A stretch of DNA of 33,256 nt from Microcystis wesenbergii FACHB-1317 (GCF_014696875.1 NZ_JACJQV010000074.1:1-33256); one strand, 5' to 3'; positions 22,647 to 30,395 are shown, counted from the first letter of the stretch. Made by a program: numbers and translations. Notes: generated from the sequence alone by a model not told the origin.

Positions 22647-23426
22647 ATGCAACTTACGGCCTCCCTTGTCCTTTACAAAAATGACCCAGAGATAGTTACT
22701 CAAGCAATTAAATCACTGTTCGGCACACCCATAGAAATTAATTTATCAGTAGTAGATAATTCTCCCACCGATGAACTCAAAAAAATATTTGATAATTTTC
22801 AGGAATACGACATCGATTATTATTTTAATAATGGTAATAACGTTGGTTTTGGTCAAGGACATAACCTAGCTATTACTAGAGCTAAAAAATATGATTATCA
22901 TTTAGTTATCAATCCAGATGTTTATTTTGATAATAATGTAATCACTGAACTTATTCACTACCTCGATAAGCATCAAGATGTGGGATTGATTACTCCAAAA
23001 ATATCTTACCCTAATGGGGACATCCAATACCTTTGTAAGCGTCAACCCACAGTTTTGACCTTATTTATTAGACGTTTTATACCAAAAAAAATGCAATTTC
23101 TTTTCAAAAAGAGATTGGACTGGTATGAAATGAGAGATATTAGCTATAACCAGATAATAGAAGTACCGATTATTAGTGGTTGTTTTATGCTATTTAACAG
23201 AAAATATTTAGATGATATTGGCTACTTTGATAAAAATATGTTTATGTATTTTGAAGATTATGATTTAACCCTTAGAATGTCTAAAAAATACAAAACCATA
23301 CTTTATCCCCATGTGAATATTTATCATCATTGGGCAAGAGGAGCGCACAACTCGACTAAACTGGCAATAGTTTTTGCTCAATCTGCTGTGTATTTTTTCA
23401 ATAAACATGGCTGGAAACTTTACTAA
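22647..23426 (+). CDS. GT2 family glycosyltransferase (rhamnosyltransferase-like)
   Basis: From ATG 22647 the 259-residue protein starts MQLTASLVLYKNDPEIVTQA, the normal N-terminus for this group. INLSVVDNSPTDELKKIF, NVGFGQGHNLAI and YHLVINPDVYFD (DXD-like) follow, then VGLITPKISYPNGDIQYLCKRQP, ISGCFMLFNRKYLDDIGYFD and MFMYFEDYDLTLRMSKK (catalytic ED). An upstream TTG at 22518 would add 43 residues encoded largely by the MITE and is rejected as the native start. No clear Shine-Dalgarno is seen. The layout resembles dTDP-rhamnosyl transferases, but the donor is not certain. Confidence 0.88.
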   Translation: MQLTASLVLYKNDPEIVTQAIKSLFGTPIEINLSVVDNSPTDELKKIFDNFQEYDIDYYFNNGNNVGFGQGHNLAITRAKKYDYHLVINPDVYFDNNVITELIHYLDKHQDVGLITPKISYPNGDIQYLCKRQPTVLTLFIRRFIPKKMQFLFKKRLDWYEMRDISYNQIIEVPIISGCFMLFNRKYLDDIGYFDKNMFMYFEDYDLTLRMSKKYKTILYPHVNIYHHWARGAHNSTKLAIVFAQSAVYFFNKHGWKLY

Positions 23427-23446
23427 ACTTAATTGAATAATTAATA

Positions 23447-24427
23447 ATGAAAAACGTTTTAGTTACAGGTTCTACCGGCTTTATTGCCAGCCACTTACTG
23501 CCAACTTTACACCAACATAACTACCAAATAACAGCTGCAATTCGCCAGAAATTTGAGTTTCCCGCATCCCTGTCAATTAAGTCTATTCAGGTGGGTGAAA
23601 TTGATGATATGACCGATTGGCAAGAAGCATTGCTAGGCATTGATACCGTTATTCATCTAGCAGGACGCGCTCATATCCTTCATGAGACTATATCCAATCC
23701 AGAAGCAGCATTTATAAAAGTTAACACTAAGGGGACTATTAACCTAGTGAAGCAGTCGCTAAAAGCGGGAGTTAAGCACTTTATTTTTGTCAGTTCTATT
23801 CATGCTATGGCTGCCGAAAGTGATGATATTCTTAACGAAAACTCTCCCTGTCACCCCGATAGTCCCTATGGTCGTAGTAAACTGCAAGCAGAACAAGCTT
23901 TAATTGAACTAGCAAAAGATAGTGACATGACTTGGACGATCCTTCGTCCTACTCTAGTTTATGGACTAGGCAATCGCGCTAATATGGACCGCTTGATGAA
24001 ACTAATTAAACGGGGATTACCTTTACCTTTTGGTGCGATCAAAAATCGTCGTAGTTTTGTCTTTGTGGGTAACTTAGTTGCTGCCATTATTACCTGTTTA
24101 GATCATCCTAATGCCGCTAATCAAATCTTTTTAATTAGCGATAACCAAGCTGTTTCTACTCCCCAATTAATTCGACTCATTTCTCAACAAATTCAACAAC
24201 CCTGTCGATTGCTGCCCGTCCCCACTACCTTACTTAGATTCTTAGGTTATCTGGGTGATAGCCTAGAATCTATAACAGGGAAAAATCTCCCTTTTAACAG
24301 CTATAATATCGATCGCTTGCTTGGTTCTCTTGCCGTTGACTCTAGCTATATTCAAAACACATTGAATTGGCAACCTCCCTTTACTTTAGAGCAAGGATTA
24401 GCCCAAACAATTCAGCCAGAAAATTAG
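23447..24427 (+). CDS. NAD-dependent epimerase/dehydratase family (extended SDR) NDP-sugar enzyme
   Basis: The 326-residue protein has the Rossmann motif VLVTGSTGFIAS (5-15, with Ala in place of the third Gly), DTVIHLAGRAH, FVSSIHAMA with the catalytic Ser, and YGRSK with Tyr141 and Lys145. RPTLVYGLGNRANMDRLMKLI and FVFVGNLVAAI are typical of the WbpV/QuiC-like UDP-sugar 4-epimerase/4-reductase group that makes QuiNAc- or FucNAc-type sugars. That subgroup assignment is from resemblance only. It is the last gene of the cluster. Such genes are often followed by an initiating sugar-phosphate transferase, but none is present here. Confidence 0.88.
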   Translation: MKNVLVTGSTGFIASHLLPTLHQHNYQITAAIRQKFEFPASLSIKSIQVGEIDDMTDWQEALLGIDTVIHLAGRAHILHETISNPEAAFIKVNTKGTINLVKQSLKAGVKHFIFVSSIHAMAAESDDILNENSPCHPDSPYGRSKLQAEQALIELAKDSDMTWTILRPTLVYGLGNRANMDRLMKLIKRGLPLPFGAIKNRRSFVFVGNLVAAIITCLDHPNAANQIFLISDNQAVSTPQLIRLISQQIQQPCRLLPVPTTLLRFLGYLGDSLESITGKNLPFNSYNIDRLLGSLAVDSSYIQNTLNWQPPFTLEQGLAQTIQPEN

Positions 24428-24449
24428 TGATCGCCTTGTCAAAAAGGCT

Positions 24450-24890
24450 TCATAATTCAAGTTCCGCTTTGACAAAATCGGCAGTTTTATGAAGAGAAAA
24501 CCCTACTTTAGTCGCTATTGTCTGCATAGCGCCGCTATCCCTTAAAATTTTCCCTTTAATTCCCTCTAATCCTTCCTTTTTGCCAATATTGATCATACTA
24601 TCCCTAATCTAATTATCAGGCAATGAGCCATAATTCTGCACTATGCTATCTCTTGGTATCTTTATTGTCTTTCTACAGCACTTTCAATTAAAACACTCTC
24701 TAAATAAACATCATACTCTAGATTTGTTGTCAATTCGTGAATTCTTGTAATCACTTTTAAAGCGTTTCTCATCAAGATGAAGTATAAACTGACAAGGCAT
24801 CTTCTCCTGTCTCCCCAAAAGTAAAACTTAGTAACTCACCATTAAGATAACTGCTATAATTATTCGATTCAAGAGCCAAAAGTAAAAACA
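24450..24890 (-). pseudogene. Decayed reverse-strand gene of unrecognised cyanobacterial family
   Basis: Fragments in several frames line up on the minus strand. They are LESNNYSSYLNGELLSFTFG, then MRNALKVITRIHELTTNLEY with DVYLESVLIESAVERQ, and finally DSMINIGKKEGLEGIKGKIL through KVGFSLHKTADFVKAELEL with TGA at 24452-24450. Stops and frame changes separate the blocks. The Gly/Lys/Glu-rich tail resembles C-termini of Rpn-like PD-(D/E)XK nucleases, but I cannot name the family securely. Confidence 0.5.
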
Positions 24891-24924
24891 GAAATATAGA
24901 GAGCTTACTAACAAGCTCTCTATA
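24885..24924 (-). terminator. Intrinsic terminator of the HtrA-like protease gene
   Basis: Read on the minus strand, a perfect 12-bp stem TATAGAGAGCTT / AAGCTCTCTATA with a 6-base loop (24895-24924) is followed by TTTCTGTTTTT. It lies about 30 bases beyond the protease stop at 24957, a standard position for a Rho-independent terminator. Confidence 0.82.
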
Positions 24925-24956
24925 AAGTTTCGGTCTTTTACCACTTATCTTCCAGA

Positions 24957-26237
24957 CTAGGATCTGTTAGCAGTATTCAAGCTACCCACTTGAATATTCA
25001 GATTAATTTTTTGTCCTCCCCGGCTAATTTCTACGGGTAAATTATCGCCGATTTGAGTATTAGCAACAATTTCCCGAACCGCATCGGGATCGGTGACATT
25101 CTTACCACCTACAGACTTTAACACATCACCCGATCGCAATCCCGCTGCTGCGGCAGGAGAATCTCTCATCACCCGCACTAACAAGACACCAGAATCATCG
25201 GGGATAGTCCAATTATCAGCCATGGGACTATCGGCTAATTGTTCTTTTACCTCCGAAGTTAACTGTACCATTTGAACACCGAGATAGGGATGTTCCACCT
25301 TACCCGTGGCGATTAATTGTTCAGCGATTCTTTGGGCAGTTTTAATCGGAATAGCAAAACCTAAACCCTGGGCATTTTGAATAATAGCAGTGTTAACTCC
25401 GATAACTTCTCCCCGAGCATTTAACAAAGGTCCGCCAGAATTTCCGGGGTTAATTGCCGCATCGGTTTGCAGGAAATCCACCAATTTATCACTAGCACCA
25501 ATTTGGGAGCCATTGCGTTCCTTGGCGCTAATAATCCCCGTGGTGACAGTGTTATCTAATCCCAAAGGATTACCGATAGCGATCGCCCATTCTCCCACCT
25601 GTAAACTATCAGAATTACCTAATTTAACCGTGGGTAAATTGCTCGTTTCTACCTGTACCACTGCCACATCGGTTAAAGGATCACTACCTAAAACTTTACC
25701 ATCAATAGTGCGACCATCTTTGAGGGTGACAGTCACCTTATCCGCTCCCTCGACAACGTGAGCATTGGTGATAATTTTACCGTCATTACTGATAATAAAC
25801 CCGGAACCTGTACCCCTTTGAACTTGTTTTTCTCCTCGATCGGGTATTTGAGAACCGAAGAAGCGACGGAAAACAGGATCGTTAGCAAATTCGCCTAAAT
25901 CATCGCCTCCATTGACTTCCCTAGAAGCATTAATTCTTACCACCGCCGGCCCCACTTCTTGCACCACAGAAGCGACAAAATTGGTAGGAATCACCAGAGA
26001 CGAGGGAGCCGCTGCCGCTGGTGTGGAGGGGCGAGGATTATTGGCAGCGGTGGCAATATTTTGGGCTAATTCTAGAGGATTTTGGCTGTAGGCGTAGGTA
26101 GCACCGATACCTAACCCAGCACCCAAAACCAGTAAGGAGGAATAGGCAAAAAGTTTTTTCATCGCAGAAGATTTGGAGCGTTTATAATTACCTTCGTTGT
26201 GCGGGGAAATATTATCGTTAAAAATATTGTGAGTCAT
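24957..26237 (-). CDS. HtrA/Deg family serine protease (HhoA/HhoB/HtrA type)
   Basis: The 426-residue protein starts MTHNIFNDNISPHNEGNYKR, followed by a hydrophobic anchor or signal KKLFAYSSLLVLGAGLGIGA (27-46). The trypsin-like domain has its catalytic triad at His160 (ITNAHVVEGAD), Asp190 (DPLTDVAVVQ) and Ser267 (NPGNSGGPLLN). One PDZ domain follows, from about residue 318 (YLGVQMVQLT) to the end. Cyanobacteria have three such paralogs that degrade or refold envelope and thylakoid-lumen proteins under stress. Which one this is cannot be settled here. A Pro/Ala linker separates anchor and protease. Met26 is an alternative start. The gene lies opposite to the polysaccharide cluster and ends in its own terminator. 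Confidence 0.95.
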   Translation of the reverse strand: MTHNIFNDNISPHNEGNYKRSKSSAMKKLFAYSSLLVLGAGLGIGATYAYSQNPLELAQNIATAANNPRPSTPAAAAPSSLVIPTNFVASVVQEVGPAVVRINASREVNGGDDLGEFANDPVFRRFFGSQIPDRGEKQVQRGTGSGFIISNDGKIITNAHVVEGADKVTVTLKDGRTIDGKVLGSDPLTDVAVVQVETSNLPTVKLGNSDSLQVGEWAIAIGNPLGLDNTVTTGIISAKERNGSQIGASDKLVDFLQTDAAINPGNSGGPLLNARGEVIGVNTAIIQNAQGLGFAIPIKTAQRIAEQLIATGKVEHPYLGVQMVQLTSEVKEQLADSPMADNWTIPDDSGVLLVRVMRDSPAAAAGLRSGDVLKSVGGKNVTDPDAVREIVANTQIGDNLPVEISRGGQKINLNIQVGSLNTANRS

Positions 26238-26410
26238 AGTTTTTACTGTTTAACCATTTTGAGAAGGGAATAAAAGTCAGTCCTAGTAATCGTGGGTGTG
26301 AGAGGAGTGTTTCGGAAAACGGCTGAGGACTGACTATCTCTAATTTAGGCGGGGGATATGAACTTACTGTGACGCAGACATGAACTTTTGATTACAAGCT
26401 CATTGTTTTA

Positions 26411-26449
26411 TCAGGAGTCAGGAGTCAAAAGTCAGGAGTCAGAAGTCAG
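26411..26449. repeat. Short tandem repeat, unit TCAGGAG (7 bp, 5 copies)
   Basis: Five consecutive 7-mers TCAGGAG, TCAGGAG, TCAAAAG, TCAGGAG and TCAGAAG are followed by TCAG. Heptanucleotide tracts of this kind are typical of filamentous and colonial cyanobacteria. Confidence 0.85.
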
Positions 26450-26483
26450 CTTTTATTTATTCTCCCCTTCTCCCCAACCCCCC

Positions 26484-26516
26484 ACTGATTACTGATTACT
26501 GATTCCTGATCACTGA
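26484..26516. repeat. Short tandem repeat, unit ACTGATT (7 bp)
   Basis: ACTGATT occurs three times in a row, then CCTGATC and a partial ACTGA. The unit is related to the CTGATAA tract at 28599-28654. Confidence 0.8.
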
Positions 26517-26592
26517 AAAGCTGCCCCTATACTTTTTCAACAGGATGGGGAAAGACTGCGCCAGTTTCAGCAGGGTTTAACCAGTGGTGATA

Positions 26593-27360
26593 TTAATCTT
26601 TCAGCAATTCTAGGCGATAACGATACAAAGCTACAGGACGATTCGGCGCTTGGAAATAATCAGGGGATTGGGGGGAAAGATAAATGGCTGTCACCTGATC
26701 GCCTAGAATTTTATTAGGAGATAATAACTGATAGGCGGTGGTGGTTTCCACCTCATTAAGATAAGTATTGGTTTCTCCCCGGAAAATTTGTTGACTGATT
26801 TCTGTGGCAATAAATTGATTTTGGCTAGGAGTTTCGCTATTTCTGGCAATTACCGTGGAAATTAGTTGATGAGCGCCCCGTAAAAAGGTAATCTGACGAT
26901 TGGGATTATTAGGGTCAGTTTTTACCGATAATACCGATTGACTACCCAAATAGGCGCGACTAATTGCTAAACCATTAAAGGATCGATCGGCCACAATTGA
27001 TGGTTTACTGATAATAGTCGATAAAAAGGCAGCATTTATCGGTCTGGAAATAGCTTTCTCGATGAATCTCACCGGAAACTCGATCGATTTTTCTAGGTAA
27101 CGACGATTACTTTCAAAACCGGGTGTGATAATCTGGGGAGCAAGAGGAGCGGTTAAATCGATTAGGGTACTGGTGACAGTCCAACTGCCTACCATCCAAT
27201 CGGGATAAACTAAATCTCCACTGGCAAAACTAACCACCGGTTTATTCATCCAGCGAGGATAATTAGTTAAGCGATCGCTTAAATTTCCCGCTATAGACAA
27301 TTCTAAATGGTTACTACAGTCTATAATCAATACTAACAAGAACAAAATTATCCTTTGCAT
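26593..27360 (-). CDS. DUF6816-like conserved cyanobacterial exported protein
   Basis: From the Met at 27360 the protein has 255 residues. It begins MQRIILFLLVLIIDC, a hydrophobic signal segment, with Cys a possible but poor lipoprotein site. The mature part has LSDRLTNYPRWMNKPVVSFA, SGDLVYPDWMVGSWTVTSTL and LAPQIITPGFESNRRYLEK. This pattern recurs in a cyanobacterial and plastid-lumen family of unknown function (DUF6816 by recollection). The C-terminal half carries YRYRLELLKD at the end. Another ATG at 27372 adds four residues. The gene is divergent from era with only 35 bases between starts. Function is not known. Confidence 0.75.
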   Translation of the reverse strand: MQRIILFLLVLIIDCSNHLELSIAGNLSDRLTNYPRWMNKPVVSFASGDLVYPDWMVGSWTVTSTLIDLTAPLAPQIITPGFESNRRYLEKSIEFPVRFIEKAISRPINAAFLSTIISKPSIVADRSFNGLAISRAYLGSQSVLSVKTDPNNPNRQITFLRGAHQLISTVIARNSETPSQNQFIATEISQQIFRGETNTYLNEVETTTAYQLLSPNKILGDQVTAIYLSPQSPDYFQAPNRPVALYRYRLELLKD

Positions 27361-27395
27361 GGGTAAAAACATTTTTTAAGTAATATTCTTTAATT

Positions 27396-28352
27396 ATGAA
27401 CGATTTGATCAACTCCCAAGCCTTTAATCTCGATTCGGCAGTAATTCCCATCGCACCGACCGGTTTTAAATCGGGTTTTATTGGCATTATTGGTCGTCCT
27501 AATGTGGGCAAATCTACCCTGATGAATCAATTAGTGGGACAAAAAATCGCCATTACTTCCCCCATCGCTCAAACTACCCGCAACCGTTTACGCGGCATTG
27601 TCACCGACGAGCGCTCTCAGATGATTTTTGTCGATACCCCCGGCATTCACAAACCCCATCACGAATTAGGCAAAGTTTTAGTTAAAAATGCCGAAAACGC
27701 CATAAATTCTGTAGATTTAGCTTTATTTGTTGTCGATAGTAGTAATTTTTTGGGCAATGGCGATCGCTATATTGCCGATTTACTGACTAAAAACCAAACT
27801 CCCACGATTTTAGGGCTAAATAAAGCCGATCAGCAACCAGAAGACCCGGAGCCTATCGACGATAGTTATCGCACCTTAGCGGCGGAAAATAACTGGCCTC
27901 TGCTCAAATTTTCGGCACTGGAGGGGACAGGAATCGTAGAACTGCAAAATCTGTTAATTGATTCCCTCGAAGTCGGTCCCTATTACTATCCCCCCGATTT
28001 AGTCACCGATCAGCCGGAAAGGTTTATTATGGGCGAATTAATCCGCGAACAGATTTTACTGCAAACCCGTCAGGAAATTCCCCATTCTGTGGCGGTGGTG
28101 ATTGAACGCGTCGAGGAAACTCCCGCTTTAACCAAGGTTTTTGCCGCCATCAATGTGGAACGAGATTCCCAAAAAGGGATCGTCATCGGTAAAAATGGCA
28201 GTATGTTAAAAGCGATCGGCTCTTCCGCTCGCTCGGCTATTCAAAAGTTAATCGCCGGGGAGGTATATTTAAAGTTATTTGTGAAGGTAGAACCGAAATG
28301 GCGACAATCTCGCTCACTTTTAGCAGAATTTGGCTATCGCACCGAGGAGTGA
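27396..28352 (+). CDS. era: GTPase Era
   Basis: The 318-residue protein carries the full G-domain series: GRPNVGKS (33-40, P-loop), the TTRNR switch region, DTPGIH (G3), LNKAD (G4) and FSALEGTG (G5). The C-terminal KH domain has VVIERVEETP and IVIGKNGSMLKAIGSSARSAIQKLI, which binds the 3' end of 16S rRNA. Era acts in 30S subunit maturation. The N-terminal 28 residues before FIGIIGRP form an extension common in cyanobacterial Era. HIP1 octamers lie at 27271-27278 upstream and 27760-27767 inside. A long low-complexity repeat tract starts 4 bases after the stop. Confidence 0.97.
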   Translation: MNDLINSQAFNLDSAVIPIAPTGFKSGFIGIIGRPNVGKSTLMNQLVGQKIAITSPIAQTTRNRLRGIVTDERSQMIFVDTPGIHKPHHELGKVLVKNAENAINSVDLALFVVDSSNFLGNGDRYIADLLTKNQTPTILGLNKADQQPEDPEPIDDSYRTLAAENNWPLLKFSALEGTGIVELQNLLIDSLEVGPYYYPPDLVTDQPERFIMGELIREQILLQTRQEIPHSVAVVIERVEETPALTKVFAAINVERDSQKGIVIGKNGSMLKAIGSSARSAIQKLIAGEVYLKLFVKVEPKWRQSRSLLAEFGYRTEE

Positions 28353-28355
28353 ATT

Positions 28356-28500
28356 GGGGTGTGGGGTGTGGGGTGTGGGGTGTGACCCCCCCAACCCCCC
28401 CGACATCGGGGGGGCAGGGGGGGTGTGGGGTGTAGGGTGTGGGGTGTGGGGTGTGGGGTGTGGGGTGTAGGGTGTAGGGTGTAGGGTGTAGGGTGTGGGG
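28356..28500. repeat. G-rich heptanucleotide tandem tract (GGGGTGT / AGGGTGT)
   Basis: Four GGGGTGT units (28356-28383) lead into a C/G hairpin (28386-28423), and then about ten more GGGGTGT or AGGGTGT units run to about 28500. It is non-coding on both strands. The strand bias (G on +) could allow G-quadruplex formation. Confidence 0.9.
28386..28423. repeat. Strong G/C hairpin inside the heptanucleotide tract
   Basis: Two runs of seven C separated by AA, a GACATC loop, and two runs of seven G separated by CA form a 14-pair, almost pure GC stem. It would be a strong structure in single-stranded DNA or RNA and may help stop transcription from era. Confidence 0.8.
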
Positions 28501-28525
28501 AGAAGCTTTTTTCAGTGTTGCCAAA

Positions 28526-28543
28526 GGCACGGCGTAGCCGTCC
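28526..28543. repeat. Small imperfect palindrome GGCACGGCGTAGCCGTCC
   Basis: This sequence is an imperfect palindrome around GTA. Similar GGCACGGCGTAGCC sequences are, from memory, dispersed in Microcystis-type genomes. Confidence 0.5.
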
Positions 28544-28598
28544 AGTAAACAGTAATGAGTGAACTGAAAACTCACATCTGAGAACTGATAACTCACAT

Positions 28599-28654
28599 CT
28601 GATAACTGATAACTGATAACTGATAACTGATAACTGATAACTGATAACTGATAA
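28599..28654. repeat. CTGATAA x 8 tandem tract abutting a start codon
   Basis: Eight exact copies of CTGATAA end 5 bases before ATG 28660. Related degenerate copies precede it from about 28562. The tract takes the place where the ribosome binding site of the next gene should be. Confidence 0.95.
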
Positions 28655-28659
28655 CTGAA

Positions 28660-29337
28660 ATGGCCGATATTACAAACCTAATTAAACAGGTACACCAAGA
28701 GGCAAAAAAAGAGGATTTTCCCATCGATACCCTGATTTACCAAGAGGCAAAAAAAGACCCCCTTGAACCAGTTTTGTATGCTGGTAATCTTGCTAGTCAG
28801 TTATGCTTTTTTGGCCGGGATTTAGGACGAGATGAAGTGTATGCGGGACAACCTTTGATCGGGGCTGCCGGTAGAATGGTAAGAGAGGGATTTTTTCAAG
28901 CTTGGCAGGGGAGAAAATCCCATGATCGTCAAGAGTTATTATCGGTGTGCGATCGAATTTTCTTGACTAATACAGTTCCCTACAAACCCCCTGGTAATAA
29001 AGCTTATTCTGGGGAAGTGAAAGATCGTTTCCGTCCATTTATAGAAAAACTGCTCGTTTTTTATTGGCAAGGTGATCATATCATTCCTCTTGGCACGGAA
29101 GCTTTTAAATGGTTTGAACCCTACGGTAAACCCAAAGAAGTAGATAAATTCTATCTTGATAAAGAACGCTTTACCAAAAAACTGCTAGTTACCCTTACCG
29201 CTACCGATGAAGATGGATTAAAACAGCAAAAGAAAGTGACTTTATTACCTCTCCCCCATCCCTCTCCTCTCAATCAAAGATACTATGCTCTTTTTCCTGA
29301 TTTATTACAAAAAAGATTAACTGAATTTGCCTTTTAA
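28660..29337 (+). CDS. Uracil-DNA glycosylase superfamily protein
   Basis: In this 225-residue protein, LCFFGRDLGRDEVYAGQPLIGAAGRMV (split here by position, about 48-74) corresponds to the water-activating motif region of the UDG superfamily. LTNTVPYKPPGNKAY follows, and LPLPHPSPLNQRYY (about 196-209) is the conserved His-Pro-Ser motif. The first motif has GRDLGRDE in place of the classical GEAPG, so this is a divergent branch and uracil excision should not be assumed. No Shine-Dalgarno is visible, because the start is preceded by a CTGATAA repeat tract. The gene lies 3 bases before rsmD and is probably co-transcribed with it. Confidence 0.8.
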   Translation: MADITNLIKQVHQEAKKEDFPIDTLIYQEAKKDPLEPVLYAGNLASQLCFFGRDLGRDEVYAGQPLIGAAGRMVREGFFQAWQGRKSHDRQELLSVCDRIFLTNTVPYKPPGNKAYSGEVKDRFRPFIEKLLVFYWQGDHIIPLGTEAFKWFEPYGKPKEVDKFYLDKERFTKKLLVTLTATDEDGLKQQKKVTLLPLPHPSPLNQRYYALFPDLLQKRLTEFAF

Positions 29338-29340
29338 CTA

Positions 29341-29886
29341 ATGAGAATTTACGGCAATCGTCCCATAAAAACCCTAGCAGGACAATTAACCCGTCCGACG
29401 ACAGCAAGGGTGCGAGAAGCTTTATTTAATATCTGGCAACAGAAATTATCTGGCTGTCGTTGGTTGGATCTTTGTGCGGGTAATGGTTCCATGGGTGCGG
29501 AAGCTTTATGTCGAGGTGCGAGTCTAGTAATCGGAATTGAACAATCAGGACGCGCTGGCGAAATTATCAAGGAAAATTGGCGCAATTTAGCAACTTCTCC
29601 CCAGCAATTCCAAGTAATTCGGGGGGATGTACTGACAAAGTTAGCCACTTTAGCGGGGAAAAGTTTTGATTTAATTTATTTTGACCCTCCCTACGAAAGC
29701 GGTTTATATTTACCGGTACTAACTGCCATCTCTCAATCTAATTTGTTAGATTCTCTGGGGGAAATTGCCGTGGAACATAATCCCAAATCTTGGCAAGCAA
29801 TTAATCTAGAAGGTTTAACCATTTGTCGTCAGAAACGCTACGGCAATACCACCTTAACTTTTTATCAAAAAGCAGATGTCTGCTGA
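29341..29886 (+). CDS. rsmD: 16S rRNA (guanine(966)-N2)-methyltransferase RsmD
   Basis: The 181-residue protein has RPTTARVREALFNIW at 18-32, a signature of RsmD, the SAM motif WLDLCAGNGSMGAEAL (41-56), VIGIEQSGRA, and the catalytic DPPY at 115-118 in FDLIYFDPPYESG. It methylates N2 of G966 in helix 31 of 16S rRNA. Length is normal for the family. It starts 3 bases after the UDG-like gene. Downstream is a perfect 28-bp palindrome. Confidence 0.95.
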   Translation: MRIYGNRPIKTLAGQLTRPTTARVREALFNIWQQKLSGCRWLDLCAGNGSMGAEALCRGASLVIGIEQSGRAGEIIKENWRNLATSPQQFQVIRGDVLTKLATLAGKSFDLIYFDPPYESGLYLPVLTAISQSNLLDSLGEIAVEHNPKSWQAINLEGLTICRQKRYGNTTLTFYQKADVC

Positions 29887-29921
29887 CCACTGACTCTTAA
29901 GGTTTGATCCCCCCTGCCCCC

Positions 29922-29949
29922 GTAGGGTTGATTCATGAATCAACCCTAC
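29922..29949. repeat. Perfect 28-bp palindrome after rsmD
   Basis: The arm GTAGGGTTGATTCA is followed immediately by its exact complement. It can form a 14-pair cruciform or hairpin and may act as a terminator-like structure for rsmD. Such palindromes are often dispersed repeats in cyanobacteria. Confidence 0.9.
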
Positions 29950-30337
29950 CTTCCTAGGGAGAAGGGAGAATAAATAAAAATAATCTCCTGCCGACCGCCG
30001 GAAATGGTCAATTTTATTGGGCAGTCCAGAAAAAATTATTATTTCTCAACAAAATCACATAATTTGTCACTTTTCTTGACAATTATCCTGAGCAACCCGA
30101 GAAACTTTCTGGCAACCGCAGTTAATCGCCCCCTGTTTAAGCTATTTAAAGAAAAATTAGGGCTTATTTCGATAAAATTAGCAGTAAATAGGCTGTAACC
30201 TCCTAAAAAACTTAAATCCCTTTTCCTAGTTCTTGTTTTGACCTGAAACTACCCCGAAGTTTCCTGACACGGCAGCCCAACCATCTCCCCTTAACCGTTG
30301 CTGCTCCCCAGATTATCCCCTAATTTTTGTATAAATT

Positions 30338-30364
30338 TATACCCGACAAAAATAGTCGGGTATA
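30338..30364. promoter_or_regulatory. Inverted repeat just upstream of the thrC -35 box
   Basis: TATACCCGAC and GTCGGGTATA, a perfect 10-bp pair, flank AAAAATA. The right arm ends one base before the proposed -35 box. The position suits an operator or activator site for thrC. A terminator role is less likely because no T-run follows. Confidence 0.5.
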
Positions 30365-30365
30365 T

Positions 30366-30395
30366 TTGACACCAAGATTTTGCCGGTGATAGGAT
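30366..30395 (+). promoter_or_regulatory. Sigma-70-type promoter for thrC, extended -10
   Basis: TTGACA (30366-30371), an 18-base spacer and TAGGAT (30390-30395), with TG at 30387-30388 giving an extended -10. Transcription would start near 30402, leaving a leader of about 30 bases before the thrC ATG. Confidence 0.6.

Larger units (their letters stand above)
26238..26592. other. Intergenic region with heptanucleotide repeats
   Basis: There is no gene. It holds two short 7-bp tandem tracts (26411-26449 and 26484-26516). The part near 26238-26350 should contain the protease promoter, but no box is clear enough to name. Confidence 0.6.

Noticed and set aside
25390-25761. 123-residue forward frame opposite the HtrA gene
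   Set aside because: Antisense shadow of a gene with a complete catalytic triad and PDZ domain.
26411-26516. Short repeats considered as a CRISPR array
   Set aside because: Units are 7 bp without spacers, so these are simple tandem repeats.
28237-28596. 119-residue reverse-strand open frame full of HPTPYTLH-type repeats
   Set aside because: It is the translation of the G-rich heptanucleotide tract and overlaps the era 3' end; low complexity with no protein-like features.
30004-30198. 64-codon frame beginning MVNFIGQSRKNYYF
   Set aside because: No recognisable motif, no ribosome binding site, and it lies in an AT-rich intergenic region where chance frames are expected.
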